Assembly: GCF_018143015.1 (NCBI RefSeq)
Contig: NC_054741.1
Coordinates: forward strand, 13,081,736 to 13,145,735
Length of the DNA stretch: 64,000 nt
Source of the DNA: Lytechinus variegatus
Taxonomy: Eukaryota > Echinodermata > Echinoidea > Temnopleuroida > Toxopneustidae
Reading direction: 5' to 3'
Part shown: piece after piece, positions 9,301-18,000 of the stretch
How positions within the stretch are numbered: position 1 is the stretch's first letter
Layout: each line of letters begins with the position of its first letter
Made by a program: the position numbers and the translations under genes
Notes under the pieces: generated by a model
Seen by the model: the letters and a program-made list of their open reading frames with translations, nothing else
Told to the model about the DNA's origin: nothing
Databases searched by the model: none

Positions 9301-11873
9301 ATATTCATCGCGAGAGTGACGTACTTTTACAAGTGTCCTTTCAAACTTGGTTCTTAAGTGCCTACCGTACCTTTGTTTACGGTGTTGCAAGCTAGCTGCA
9401 TTCTAGGCGATCAGCATTATTTTCTTGCTCGTTCAATCCACTTTCATCATCATCTTGTCAAAAGATGGCGTACTTTACCAATAAGTATATACATGAGATG
9501 CAACCTGTTGATTTTTGGTACAATTTCCTATTATGCGCTGACGACTTGAATTGAGAATGTTCGATACGAAAAATTGCTTTTCGATTGTTGTTTGCGTACT
9601 TTCCACCGCAGTATTAAGGACGGATCGAACGGAGTATCCTGGTTGAGACTTGGAGGTAAGCGATAAAAACACTTTTATAAATAATTTCCAATTCATTTTT
9701 AAAACAAACTTAAATCATTAAAACAAAATTCCAAAGTGGAGAAATACTGAAATGTTTGGCGTTTTTCATTCCCTCACATTCGTGTGATGAATGAAAACGT
9801 CAAAGTCCGCTATGAAACCACATGCATTGTGCGAGGTTAGTATTACTAACCTCGGATGTTGTGTGAGTGTTCCTTCCTATTCTTTTTGTTTTCACAAGTC
9901 TAACACTGTGTAGACTTCTTTGTTGATCTTCTTTTTTCAAGACCTGGCTCTGTCGATCCGCTCATGCAGACTGCAGTGTACTTTGTCAATCGTCCCATAC
10001 TGGAATTTCATCTGGTCACCTTAACTATTACTATAGTATAAAATCCATAGTGTACACACATAGGTGGTGCGAGGTTTGTATAGCATAGTTAACCTCGCAA
10101 TACGTGTGAGAGGCAAGGTGTATGCAGTGAACAAGTGGGGCCAATGACCAATGTAATGAATGTGAATGGCACTTGTTCACTGCTACCACCCTGCCTGTGG
10201 GGAATCTACAGGTAGGACTATGGAGTATGGTATGCCAATGTTGTACAGGGCACACACTTTAAAAAATCAATAAAATATCACATTTTTGACCAAAATTACT
10301 AATTTCCATACAGTTGCAATTTACTTTTCATTAGTAACTTGGGAATAATTTTTGTATTAAACAGAGCGCTCAAAAACTTGAATTTTGGGCATATTTTTGG
10401 GTACGCCCTCTATTGGTGGAAAGTAATATGGCAAGAAAATTTTCATTTTTTGATCTCTATTTCTAATTACGAAAAAAATGATATAAAGAATGAAATTTAA
10501 ATAAGAGCCAAGTTGTATGAATAATAGGTGTAATTAGCTATGTGCGAATACGGGGCATCGCGAGCGCTGGTTTTGGTGGCACGGTTTTCGCGCGGGTTTT
10601 GCTGCGAGTGGCATCGCCTCTGTCTGGGCGGCTCATTGGAAATGGGGTTTAATGCGCATGCGCACATAGTAGGTGCAATCTCGTGCCTTTTAACAGACAG
10701 CTGAAGATGTGCTCTTTCTTTCTCTTACATAGAAGTTTCAATGTGGATACTCGCCTGTAAAGTGTGGATATCGGAGCTTGAAAGTTCATCAAATTTTTGG
10801 ACGCGTAAATGTTCAAAAATTTTTTATGGTAAGTAAAACAAGAATCCGATTAGGTATACAATTTGACTGGAAATATATTTGAATTATCAAAAAATCCAAA
10901 CTTACGCGATTCTGACGTTGCGCAGTCCAGATATGAGATGCCAGCTACCCTTGTCACAGCCGGTCTCTCGGCAGTCGAGCTGCCCGATGCGCCTGCGGTT
11001 GGCAGGGCGATGCTACCCTTGTCCCAGCCGGTCTCTCGGCAGTCGAGCTGCCGATGCGCCTGCGGTTGGCAGGGTGATGGGAGCGGTCGATAGTGAGTCG
11101 TTCATGCTGGATTGAACTAGATCGTAAATTGCTTACTTGATGATTATGTTGTGCCTTTTTTGGGAAATCTCTGTCATTATACCGTAGATATTTATTCTGA
11201 TATTGATTTTAATACATACATTTGTCACAGAAAGATTTTATCATCCCAAGGTTATGTGACTCAAGTCAAGAGTTCGCGATGCCCCGTATTCGCACATAGC
11301 TACAATGACCACAAATTTGGATAAATATGCGCGACTTAAAGTAAACTGGAATAACTTTATAATTTCTTGATGAAAATTTGAGTTCTTGGTATCACTTGAA
11401 AGGTCTTTTTAAGGGCTTTCAAATGATACCAAATTCATTGAGATTTGAGGATTTTCATTTTTTTGTCACATAGGCCTACCTAGTGTAATGGAAACTGTCA
11501 CTGTAAAAAAAAATCAAGTATTTGCAGATTTGCCCCAAAGAAAAAGAGAAAATAAGCCAAACATTGCCACCCTTATTTTGCCACACATGGAGATATAACT
11601 GAGAACAAGGTTATATTATAACCTTGTTCATTGAATGAGTGGTGAATGGGACTGTTTGAACTTTGAGAGCACGACCGGAAAACCCTGTTCGTTTCAACCC
11701 AATTGACATTGCGTGCTAATCCAACTCGCACAGCACAGTCACACATGACATTAAGTTACTCTACTTTAATTTATAAACGAATTTTACCTAAGATCTGTGT
11801 CTTCGATTATGAACTTCACATTGTCATCAGTCAGCTCCGTTAACTGTATCGTTGGTTGGTTGGCATAAGGCAT
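352..11873 (-). CDS. POLR2C: RNA polymerase II subunit RPB3, N-terminal part (3 exons, runs off left edge)
   Basis: Exons (minus strand): 11788-11873, 975-1093 and 352-404; later exons lie beyond the left edge. Exon 1 opens at the ATG at 11873 with [19 protein letters not shown], nearly the vertebrate RPB3 N-terminus. Exon 2 gives [20 protein letters not shown] and then [13 protein letters not shown], the alpha-like dimerisation region. Exon 3 gives [17 protein letters not shown]. Phases join cleanly (AG|T making Ser, G|GT making Gly). Donors are GTAAAA, GTAAGT and GTGAGT. RPB3 pairs with RPB11 to nucleate core Pol II assembly in the nucleus, like the bacterial alpha dimer. About 85 codons are visible of roughly 275 in the family. 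The zinc-binding loop and C-terminal helix are not in the window. Intron 1 is about 10.7 kb and full of transposons. Identity is close to certain from recalled family sequence; no search was run. Confidence 0.95.
1329..2430 (+). repeat. Left arm of a large (about 10.3 kb) inverted repeat in POLR2C intron 1
   Basis: This arm matches 10262-11643 in inverted orientation. Shared landmarks run in the same order from outside to inside: CACTCATTCAATGAACAAGG, a small palindrome around ACAAGGTTAT/ATAACCTTGT, GGCAATGTTTGG, AACTTGGCTCTTA, GGGTGTACCCAAAATATGCC and ATGGAAATTAGTA. The TTAA element at 1496-2251 interrupts it. Either this is the terminal repeat of one large, old element now filled by later insertions, or two copies of one family landed head to head. 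The outer boundary is approximate and I see no clear target duplication. Confidence 0.6.
1496..2251. mobile_element. TTAA-flanked non-autonomous DNA element (piggyBac-like MITE)
   Basis: The element is flanked by TTAA at 1492-1495 and 2252-2255. Its ends are inverted: CCCTAAATAGACTGGG then GGGGCTGATTCAGCCCC on the left, GGGGCTGAATCAGCCCC then GTCTTTTAAGGG on the right. The matching arm near 10.5 kb lacks it at the equivalent point (…GGCTCTTA…), which supports a discrete insertion. It has no transposase reading frame. TTAA targets are typical of piggyBac and some related superfamilies, so the superfamily is inferred. A related fragment lies at 19080-19247. Confidence 0.6.
2642..3127. mobile_element. 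486-bp TTAA MITE, complete
   Basis: TTAA target copies sit at 2638-2641 and 3128-3131. The terminal inverted repeat is AGGGGAAGTTCACCCTGA on the left, with its exact complement TCAGGGTGAACTTCCCCT on the right. The interior is AT-rich with no ORF. It contains TTTGTGACGTCATATGCGAG and its approximate inverse, so the element is partly palindromic throughout. A second, truncated member starts at 18694. The piggyBac-like label rests only on the TTAA target. Confidence 0.75.
3207..4032. mobile_element. hAT-like non-autonomous element, 826 bp
   Basis: The ends are inverted: CAGAGCTGCCAAGTTGTATT on the left and TACTTGGCAGCTCTG on the right. TAGGCA flanks both sides (3201-3206 and 4033-4038), and the match may reach 8 bp depending on where the CA of the terminus is assigned. 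Inside, imperfect inverted copies of CCGTATTT-like sequence follow the termini. CAG…CTG termini with a 6-8 bp duplication suggest hAT. No transposase coding is visible. Confidence 0.6.
4613..5285 (+). mobile_element. Left part of a second hAT copy (same family as 38599-40126)
   Basis: The sequence is similar to the left end and pyrimidine-rich body of the complete element at 38599: ACCAGACGTCCC, TTTCCCGGGATCG, GCCTATTTGTCCCGTATTTC, then a CT-rich tract including TTTCAAAGAATGAAGGAAAC. Similarity stops near 5285 and resumes at 8784-8857 (CTCAATTCATCT… CATTCTTTCGTTCACCC). The copy therefore appears split by about 3.5 kb of later insertions. The outermost terminus is degraded and no target duplication is visible. 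The 121-aa open frame at 4608-4973 is this DNA, not a gene. Confidence 0.55.
5440..7115. repeat. 1.7-kb foldback (long imperfect inverted repeat)
   Basis: The left half (GTCACTGTCTGTACGAGAGG…, GGAGAAAATGTACCC-like, AACCCAGAATTTTATATAGA…, CACAGTGACGTAGT…, GTTCGGATTATTCACTTG-like) is mirrored in reverse order in the right half, out to CCTCTCGTACAGACAGTGAC at about 7090-7110. The arms are around 800 bp and the centre is near 6270. A (GATGAT)n run at about 5710-5737 has its inverse at about 6859. There is no credible coding capacity, although the arms contain a short mirrored open frame (around 5414-5632 minus). Confidence 0.6.
7309..8783. mobile_element. hAT-like repeats with CAGGGTTCCC termini (one complete copy plus an end fragment)
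   Basis: CAGGGTTCCCACAGAAATTT at 7309 is mirrored by AAATTTCTGGGGGAACCCTG ending at 7821, giving a 513-bp unit with terminal inverted repeats of about 40 bp that include GAATTCCATGACTTTTCC-like sequence. A further right-end fragment at 8656-8783 has the same CCATGACTTTTCC words and ends GTGGGAACCCTG. I cannot tell whether these are two neighbouring copies or one element invaded by another. The flanks 7301-7308 and 7822-7829 do not match. Confidence 0.5.
9145..9369. repeat. Near-perfect palindrome, arms about 97 bp
   Basis: The left arm (CAGGCACTTAAGAACCAAGT… to …GTGCGTGTTCAATA) is repeated in reverse complement with only a few differences, ending ACTTGGTTCTTAAGTGCCTA. The loop is about 27 bp and contains GTGCATGCATGC. 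The length and symmetry suit a small palindromic MITE. No target duplication is evident. Confidence 0.6.
9820..10190. repeat. Three hairpins, two of them related
   Basis: Hairpin 1 (about 9820-9868) has the perfect core CGAGGTTAGTATTACTAACC plus TCG. Hairpin 2 (about 10055-10113) has TGCGAGGTT…AACCTCGCA with CACAC/GTGTG outer pairing. Hairpin 3 (about 10125-10190) has GCAGTGAACAAGTG paired to CACTTGTTCACTGC across a loop of about 33 bp. The first two share the TGCGAGGTT stem. They could be small palindromic repeats or structured RNA. I recognise no known RNA family. Confidence 0.35.
10537..11300. mobile_element. 764-bp TA-flanked element with perfect 27-bp terminal inverted repeats
   Basis: TA lies at 10535-10536 and 11301-11302. 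The termini GCTATGTGCGAATACGGGGC plus ATCGCGA are identical and inverted. The interior is unusually GC-rich for the region and includes the tandem duplication at 10944-11078. It has no transposase frame. TA duplication suggests a Tc1/mariner-group or similar non-autonomous element. The opposite arm of the large inverted repeat lacks it, confirming insertion. Confidence 0.7.
10944..11078 (+). repeat. Tandem duplication, 68-bp unit, two copies
   Basis: Two copies carry GCTACCCTTGTC, CAGCCGGTCTCTCGGCAGTC, GAGCTGCC, GATGCGCCTGCGGTTGGCAG. They differ by only a few changes and one single-base length difference. The duplication produces two overlapping open frames that are not genes. Confidence 0.8.
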
Positions 11874-12771
11874 AATGCTGGACAAATTCTGTAAGATTTT
11901 ATCAGAAATTTGATTGTCGGTCCTCGGAATAAAAATGATTGAGTACATGTATGGAACGCGATTGGCAATCAATGGTGGCGGATTTTTATTTTGCGGTTAT
12001 TGAGTCGTGTGAGAAAGATGGTTCTTGGGCGTTGCAAGAAACTAAAACTGATAAAATGTAAAATTGCAACAGAATATTTGCAAATATATTTTCTTGCAAA
12101 TCGTACCCCTTTACAATTAATATACCACCTGTATGGAGCTTTTATTTAAAAGCTGCCCTGGCACGGGCCTGGCCTGTTTTGAGTGTTTCATTTAATGTTT
12201 TTATTATTATTATTATTATGATTTTTTTTAGTTGAAATAGCAGTTTTCATAATAAAGAGTACCGTACATTGATTCAGTCTGAAAATATCTTTTCAAACAA
12301 ATAATGAAAAGAAATTTAGAAAAAAATTAAAAGAGCCATCCCAAAAAGCAAGGGTGGAAACCTTTCCCCAAAGGTAAGGGGGACTATGCAGGGGCCCGGG
12401 AAAATTTGACAAGCAAAAAAAAAAAAGTTATTACCCAAAAAGTAATGTCAAATATTTCGTCCAAACTGCATGTTTTATTTCCATTTGAATTATGCATTTC
12501 TTTCCATCATTAAAGACCAAAAATAGTAGGGGGACATTTTATTTTGATATTTTGTCCCCCTACTATTTTGGGTAGGGGGGACGCGTCCGCCCTAGGATTT
12601 CCGCCCATGCCAAAAAGCATAAAATATAGGCCCCCGGTATAGTAGCCTAAAATCCAAATCCAAATCATTCATTGAAAGACGTGTATTATTTCATTATATT
12701 GATTTTGCATTTCTTCGTCTAGTTCACTTTTGCTTTATTGTCTTTTTTTGCCTTTTTTTTTCTTATACTAG
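11874..12771. other. POLR2C upstream region and intergenic DNA
   Basis: The first 100-150 bp upstream of the POLR2C start codon should hold its 5' UTR and promoter. I see no clear TATA box or other diagnostic element. From about 12350 to 12615 there is a repeat with G/C-run ends (GGGGCCCGGGAAAATTTGAC… GTAGGGGGGACGCGTCCGCC) resembling other G-run elements here. No gene is visible. Confidence 0.4.
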
Positions 12772-13582
12772 TGCGTCCCAGAAAAAACGAAACCGAGATT
12801 TAGCGATGATTTATCATAACTTAGTCATAAATGAAATAGACAAATGACCTACCAATAGAGGCTTAGAATCTCTTCTTTCATCTGCAATTACTAAAATCAT
12901 TTATCATTCACGCATGAGTGAGCAAAAACAATTTGAAAAGGGGATACCAAAAAGTCACTTGGCGGGCCGTATCTGGGTTTTAAACAGAAAATCTTATTTT
13001 TAAAAAGTTCAATATCTGCTCTTTAATTTGATACCTCAATCACGGAAAATTGTCAAGAAATAAGAAAGTTCTGGTTATCTGAAATAAGGCTTGAATTTCA
13101 ATAATTTCATAAAATGAAGAGGTTTTACAGGCTAGCGTTCAAACTCACTCGACACTCCGTTTTGTTGACGATCAGCCATGCATTAACTCTTTTGTTACCG
13201 TGCGATAGCTTCTGTGGGAAACCTGTGAAAACAAGTTTATTTAAAGGAATTATGGAAATACAAGCATTGTTTCGAGGGATCATAACTTTTTAATTTCTTG
13301 ACCATTTTCTGTGATTAAGGTATTAAAGAAAAGAGCAGATATTGAACCTTTTAGTCATGTGATTTTCTTTTTGACATTCAGATACCCCCGCCAAATGAGT
13401 TTTTGGTATCCTTTCTTCGAATTGTTTTTACTCACTCATGCGTGAATGACGAATAATTTAAGTAATACCAGATAAGAGAGGAGATTCTAAGCTTTAAATT
13501 GGTAGGTCATTTGTCTATTTTATTTATGATTAAGTTATGATAAATCATCGCTAAATCTCGGTTTCGTTTTTTCTTGGACGCA
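12772..13582. mobile_element. 811-bp long-inverted-repeat element
   Basis: The left end TGCGTCCCAGAAAAAACGAA and following CCGAGATTTAGCGATGATTT are mirrored at the right end (AAATCATCGCTAAATCTCGG, then CGTTTTTTCTTGGACGCA). Further matched words (GACAAATGACCTACCAAT, CACGCATGAGTGAG, CAATATCTGCTCTTTAAT-like) extend the arms to about 390 bp with increasing divergence. The centre lies near 13180. There is no coding capacity and no clear target duplication. Confidence 0.65.
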
Positions 13583-13635
13583 TTGTATAGTGGGCGGAAT
13601 TAAAGACGACAGGAGATCGTGCGCATCTGGGTGGT

Positions 13636-13870
13636 CTAGAAGGACAAGTCCACCCCAATAAAAAGTGGATTTGAATAAAAAGAGAAAATTCCAACAAGCA
13701 CAACACAGAAAGTTTCATCAAAATCGGATGTAAAATAAGAAATTTGGACATTTTTTAGTTAAGCTTAATTTCACAAAATAGTCATATTCACGTTCAGTAT
13801 ATGCAAGTGAGGGAACTGATGACATCACCCACTATTTCTTTTGTATTTTATTATATGAAATATGAAATAT
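13636..13870 (+). mobile_element. Truncated AAGGACAAGTCCACC-type MITE
   Basis: It begins AAGGACAAGTCCACCCCAAT and continues TTTCATCAAAATCGGATGTA and GATGACATCACCCACTATTT, collinear with the copy at 59942-60160. Only one terminus is recognisable. The remaining DNA to about 14400 is AT-rich, apart from a C-run near 14300, with no gene. Confidence 0.5.
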
Positions 13871-14451
13871 TATTTTCTCCTCATTGTCCTGTAAAACAAA
13901 GTTTTATTTCACCCTGAACATGTGGAATTACCATTGTTTAACATTTTATGTTTCAGTAAAGTTGGTCTTTATTGTCAAATCTGTAAAAATCGAAATATTG
14001 CATAATTCAAACAATAAAAAACAAAAGAAATAGTGAGTTTTTATGTATTAAGTAGTTTTTATTGACAACTTCAATTCATATACAAAGTAAAATATATATA
14101 ACAAATGTAAGTTTGATGTCTTTACAAATTGATAAATACCTTGACAATTCAACATATGATTTTTTTTTTCAGTGTCAAATAAAAACATAGGCCTATAACG
14201 AATTGAAGCCATCAGCATATTTTTTTTAAAAACCCCATCATATCGGCCTCTTCACTCAAATAAATTCAATCTCAACAACAAACTCAGCCCTGGACCCTAC
14301 CCCCCCCCCGACCCACCCCAAAGCACCCCCATCCCCTATCCGGTGGAGAACTGGCTTTGCGCTCCAATGAATGGTCTAATATTTAAGTTTTCCCATTTAG
14401 AGATTAAGAGTCCCCCTCTTTGTTGCTAATTTCTTTTCTTCTCTTTGATCC

Positions 14452-14724
14452 CAGGCGCGGATCCAGGAGGGGGCCGAGCCGGTCCCCTTTTTGACAACCT
14501 GCAGAAAAAAAAGTGTACTCTTTGACTTGATAGAAACAGCACTATGAAAAACAGAAAGAATAGTAAGAAAGAGTATCAAACATACACTTAAAACTTTAGT
14601 CTTTAATTACGACTATACCCCCAGAAAAGCAAAACAAAAATAAGATTATAGTAGTCAATCGAGAAAAATGTTAATGAAAATATTTTCGGCCCCCCTATTG
14701 GCGAAAGCTGGATCCGCCCCTGGA
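14452..14724. mobile_element. hAT-like MITE with CAGG.GCGGATCCAG termini, inside the Tx1 LINE
   Basis: The ends are inverted: CAGGCGCGGATCCAGGAGGG on the left and CTGGATCCGCCCCTG on the right. GATCC flanks both ends, but I cannot establish a full 8-bp duplication. Tx1 LINE coding similarity resumes on both sides. A related copy lies at 25460-25603. There is no ORF. Confidence 0.6.
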
Positions 14725-15424
14725 TCCCCCCTAATACTATTTTTTATTTCATTCAATGAAGGAGCTGTTTTTAATTCTCGGTTTTTGTAAATGAGATATT
14801 TAACTAAAATCAAGACATGATTAAATAATTGATATTTACCTTTACTTTTCTCCTGCTTCCCGAAAAGAATTTCCTGCCAACTAAATTTATTTATTTCAAA
14901 ATTTAAACTTCTTGCACACAGATCCCAAAGTGATTTTGAAAATTCACAAGTATAAAACAGATGTTAAAACGTTTCTTCTTCCTTTCACAAAATGAGCATA
15001 AATTAGTCGAAACAAGACCAAAACGGAAAAGATGGTGGTTAGTGTATATATTATGCAAGAGTTTATATACTGGAAAATTTCAAATCTCCACCCAAATGTT
15101 TAGTGGCAAAATTAAAATACTGTTTCGGCCATTTCATATCTTCATCTTTAGTTAAAAGTCTTTTAATCTAAATTATTCGCTGTGCCTTTACCTGCACAGG
15201 GAAGTTTCAACATCTTTAATCCTCCTTGCTTATAGTATAAAGCATTGTATTCCTATTAATTTTGTCTTTCTTACTTTTCCATAAGAAATCAAAAGTTAAT
15301 TCATCCAATGATTCATAAACCCACTTAGTATAGGAACAGGAGTAAGAGACGCTCGATAGAGGACTTTAGAATAGATATGCACCTTCAATAGTTGAATCTT
15401 CCCCATAAGCGTTACTTCCTTTTC

Positions 15425-17183
15425 AATTCAATTCAATTCAATTTTATTTATTTCACTTCCATCAAACAAAAACAAGTTGTATACCATATATAAACATAAG
15501 TATTTGTATCCGTTGCAAAGAAACAAAAATAATAATACACATGTTGTGAAAAAACACACAATTTGGGCAACACATTGGAGGTTTTAAGTAAGTATACTAT
15601 TTTTCAATAGAAATTAAATTAAGGTGGAAATGGAGGGACCCACTAAAATGCAATGCTTGTACAATGTGGGCCCCTCAAAAAAAGATAACACAACCAATAA
15701 CAAAGTACAAATACAGATATATGTAATCAAATGAGAAAAAAATAAATAAATGATAAATAATACTCACAAAATAAATACGAAGTTATCAAAAAAATATAAA
15801 AATATAGTTTGTATAGGACAAAACAACCCGTCCTAAAATATCCCCACCCCCCCCTCGAAGAAAAAAAAGAAAAAGGGGAGAATGCCCTGATAGAATGGGT
15901 GGGTGCTGCTGAACGTAAATAAAACACATGCAATCGTGGACTCAAGCAAACTGGATTCAATGATGTGTATAAAAGGAGAAAAAATATATGAAATGACCTG
16001 GAAAGATTATAATGCGCAAAAAATGTGATTGATGCCGTAAGTAAATAAGTGGTATTGGAAGGCGGATAAGGACAGGAGAGAAAGAGAAAATAGAGGAGAG
16101 GATAGACACAATAATGTACGAGGTTCGACACCTAGCACAACTGGACTTGTATCAGATTTGTATTTCTATTAAAAAAAAGATGATTAATTTGTTTTAATTA
16201 TAGTCTTTATAGTAATATTGATGACTTGACAGAGATGATGAATTAGATCTAATTTGGGGGTACATTATAAGATTTTAATAGAGATAGTTTGAATTTAGTC
16301 TTAAAAGAGTTCAAAGATTTAGCAGTTCTTAAATCATTATGAAATGAGTTCCATAACTTTGGTCCATCATATATAAATGTGTTCTGAGCCAGCAAAGTTC
16401 TTAAAAGTGGTAAATGGAATTCACCCAATCGCCTTGTTGGATAGTTATGAATGGATTGATTTTTTGGAAACATTGAATTGAATACATTTGGGAGGTTGTT
16501 GTTGTTATAATTATACATAAACTGACCGAGATTAAACAAATATAAGTCTTTAATTTTCAATATTTTATTTAAAAAAAATAATGGGTCCGTATGAGACAAA
16601 TATGCTGAGTAGCATATGATACGAAGAGACTTCTTTTGTAATAGGAGTAATTTGTCTAAGAGTGTTTGATGTGTGTTGCCCCACGCTAAAATTCCATAAT
16701 TTAAATAAGGCAATATAAGGGATGAATATAATGTAAGCAGGGACGATAATGGTAAATAAAATTTAAGCTTGTTAATTATACCAATGTTGCGTGAAATAGT
16801 TTTACATATGTTATCTATGTGGAATTTCCATGAGAGCTTATTATCGACTGTTATTCCAAGAAACTTAATATGGGATACATTTTCCAAGGGAGTTCCATCC
16901 AAAATAATATCGACAGGAAGTGTATTAATAGAGTTGCTTAACAACATATATTTTGTTTTTTGAAGATTTATTGACAATTTATTTGCTCTTATCCATTGGG
17001 TGACATTTTTTAATTCAGAGTTTATTATATTAGCAAGGTGAAGAGGATTTTTATGTGAAAAAAATAAGTTAGAGTCGTCCGCAAAGAGAATGAAAAAAGA
17101 ACATCTGATGATCTACAAAAATCATTAATATAAACTATAAACGAAATCGGGCCTAAAAGACTACCCTGTAAAACTCCACAATT
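15425..17183 (-). mobile_element. CR1/L2-group LINE, 5'-truncated, with (TTGAA)n tail
   Basis: On the minus strand the 3' end is a TTGAA pentamer run (15425-15455). Upstream of it is a roughly 0.8 kb 3' UTR, then 242 codons (16977-16249) with the C-terminal domain of an APE-type LINE polymerase: HIKFLGITVDNKLSW, LPLSSLLTLYSSLILPYLNY and a PTRRLGEF motif. Further 5', GVLQGSLLGPISFIVYINDF and FADDSNLFF (the YADD-box region) follow, with one frameshift between them. Similarity ends at about 17183 next to a short palindrome. The endonuclease and N-terminal RT are missing, so the copy is dead on arrival. Confidence 0.8.
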
Positions 17184-17879
17184 ATTTTTTTTTCATTTGA
17201 GAATTGCAAAAGTTTTTGCAATTCTCAAATTCTTTAGCTTCCAAAAGTTCAAGAGTGTTTTAATTTTGCTTAAGATTTCTTTGTAAATTTAGATCTTCTT
17301 TCTTTTGTTCATCTTAGGTGAAAAATACTCCTAAAACTTTAAGAAAATCAACGATTTCGCCGAATAATATTCCAAATGTTGACATGAACCTAATTTTAAT
17401 ACTTAAGTTTTGTCATTATTGATTTCTAATCCAGAAAGTTTTTCAAAATCTGCAAATAAAACTTTTAGTCTATCAACTGATTTTACATTACGAGCAAAAA
17501 CTGTCGTGTCATCTGCATAAAGTGCTAATTTATGCAGAAAATGATGTGATAACGAGTCAAAGGCCTTCTTGAAATCTATAGCTAAAACGAACAGGTAGAT
17601 TAAAATGGGATGTATGAAAAATAACATCATCTATATTACGAATTGCCTCACCAATACTTCTTCCTTGTGTGTAACCCACCTGATCCCCCACAACGATTTC
17701 ATTAAGTATTTTCTTGATTCGCTTAGCCAAAATTTTTGTTAAAATTTTATAATCCACGTTAAGAAGGGATATGGGTCCATAATATTTCAATAAAATAGGA
17801 TCTTTCCCATTTTTAGCGTTTAACGTAATAACTGCTTGTTTTTGCAGTGAGTGAAATCATCGATTCTTTCATTTATTTA

Positions 17880-18000
17880 CATAAGTCATGGGTTCGAATC
17901 CCAGCCATGGCGAAAAATTTCCTCTAGTAAGAAATCGATCTACAATGTGTTGTATTCTCCACTCAGATGAAGGTACTTCTTCAGTCATGGACTGCTCGGG
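17880..18000 (+). mobile_element. tRNA-derived SINE fragment
   Basis: A polymerase III B-box, GGGTTCGAATCCC (17890-17902), is followed by AGCCATGGCG and a body (TTTCCTCTAGTAAGAAATCG, ACAATGTGTTGTATTC) like sea-urchin SINEs I recall. The A-box half is not recognisable, so the copy is truncated at its 5' end. It is not a tRNA gene. Confidence 0.5.

Larger units (their letters stand above)
10262..11643 (-). repeat. Right arm of the large inverted repeat in POLR2C intron 1
   Basis: This is the reverse-oriented counterpart of 1329-2430. It carries the palindrome at 11604-11630, GGCATATTTTTGGGTACGCC near 10385 and TACTAATTTCCATAC near 10300. It is longer than the left arm because of the TA-flanked element at 10537-11300 and a stretch (about 11303-11520) that the left arm lacks. 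The arms are diverged, which suggests an old event. The outer end lies only about 140 bp from POLR2C exon 1. Confidence 0.6.
14400..17848 (-). mobile_element. Tx1/L1-group LINE, 5'-truncated, carrying two later insertions
   Basis: Reading 17848 to 14400 on the minus strand, pieces of one reverse transcriptase appear in order. RT fingers (GPISLLNVDYKILTKILAKR) and VGDQVGYTQGRSIGEAIRNI come first at 17790-17560. Next are AIDFKKAFDSLSHH and the active-site box LALYADDTTVFA at about 17515, with an internal deletion between them. VLGVFF…LLNFWKLKN follows near 17200-17330. After the inserted LINE come IQLLKVHIYSKVLYRASLTP, FLWKSKKDKI, then LFNHVLILVKYLIYKNRELK near 14770. Several frameshifts make it non-functional. 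A CR1/L2-type LINE (15425-17183) and a MITE (14452-14724) sit inside it. Confidence 0.8.

Noticed and set aside
10863-11115. Two overlapping 76-78 aa frames
   Set aside because: Both are created by the 68-bp tandem duplication inside a DNA element.
1329-11643. A Polinton/Maverick or other large virus-like element bounded by the inverted arms
   Set aside because: The size would suit, but no integrase, polymerase, capsid or protease-like coding is visible between the arms, and the interior is explained by small non-autonomous insertions.
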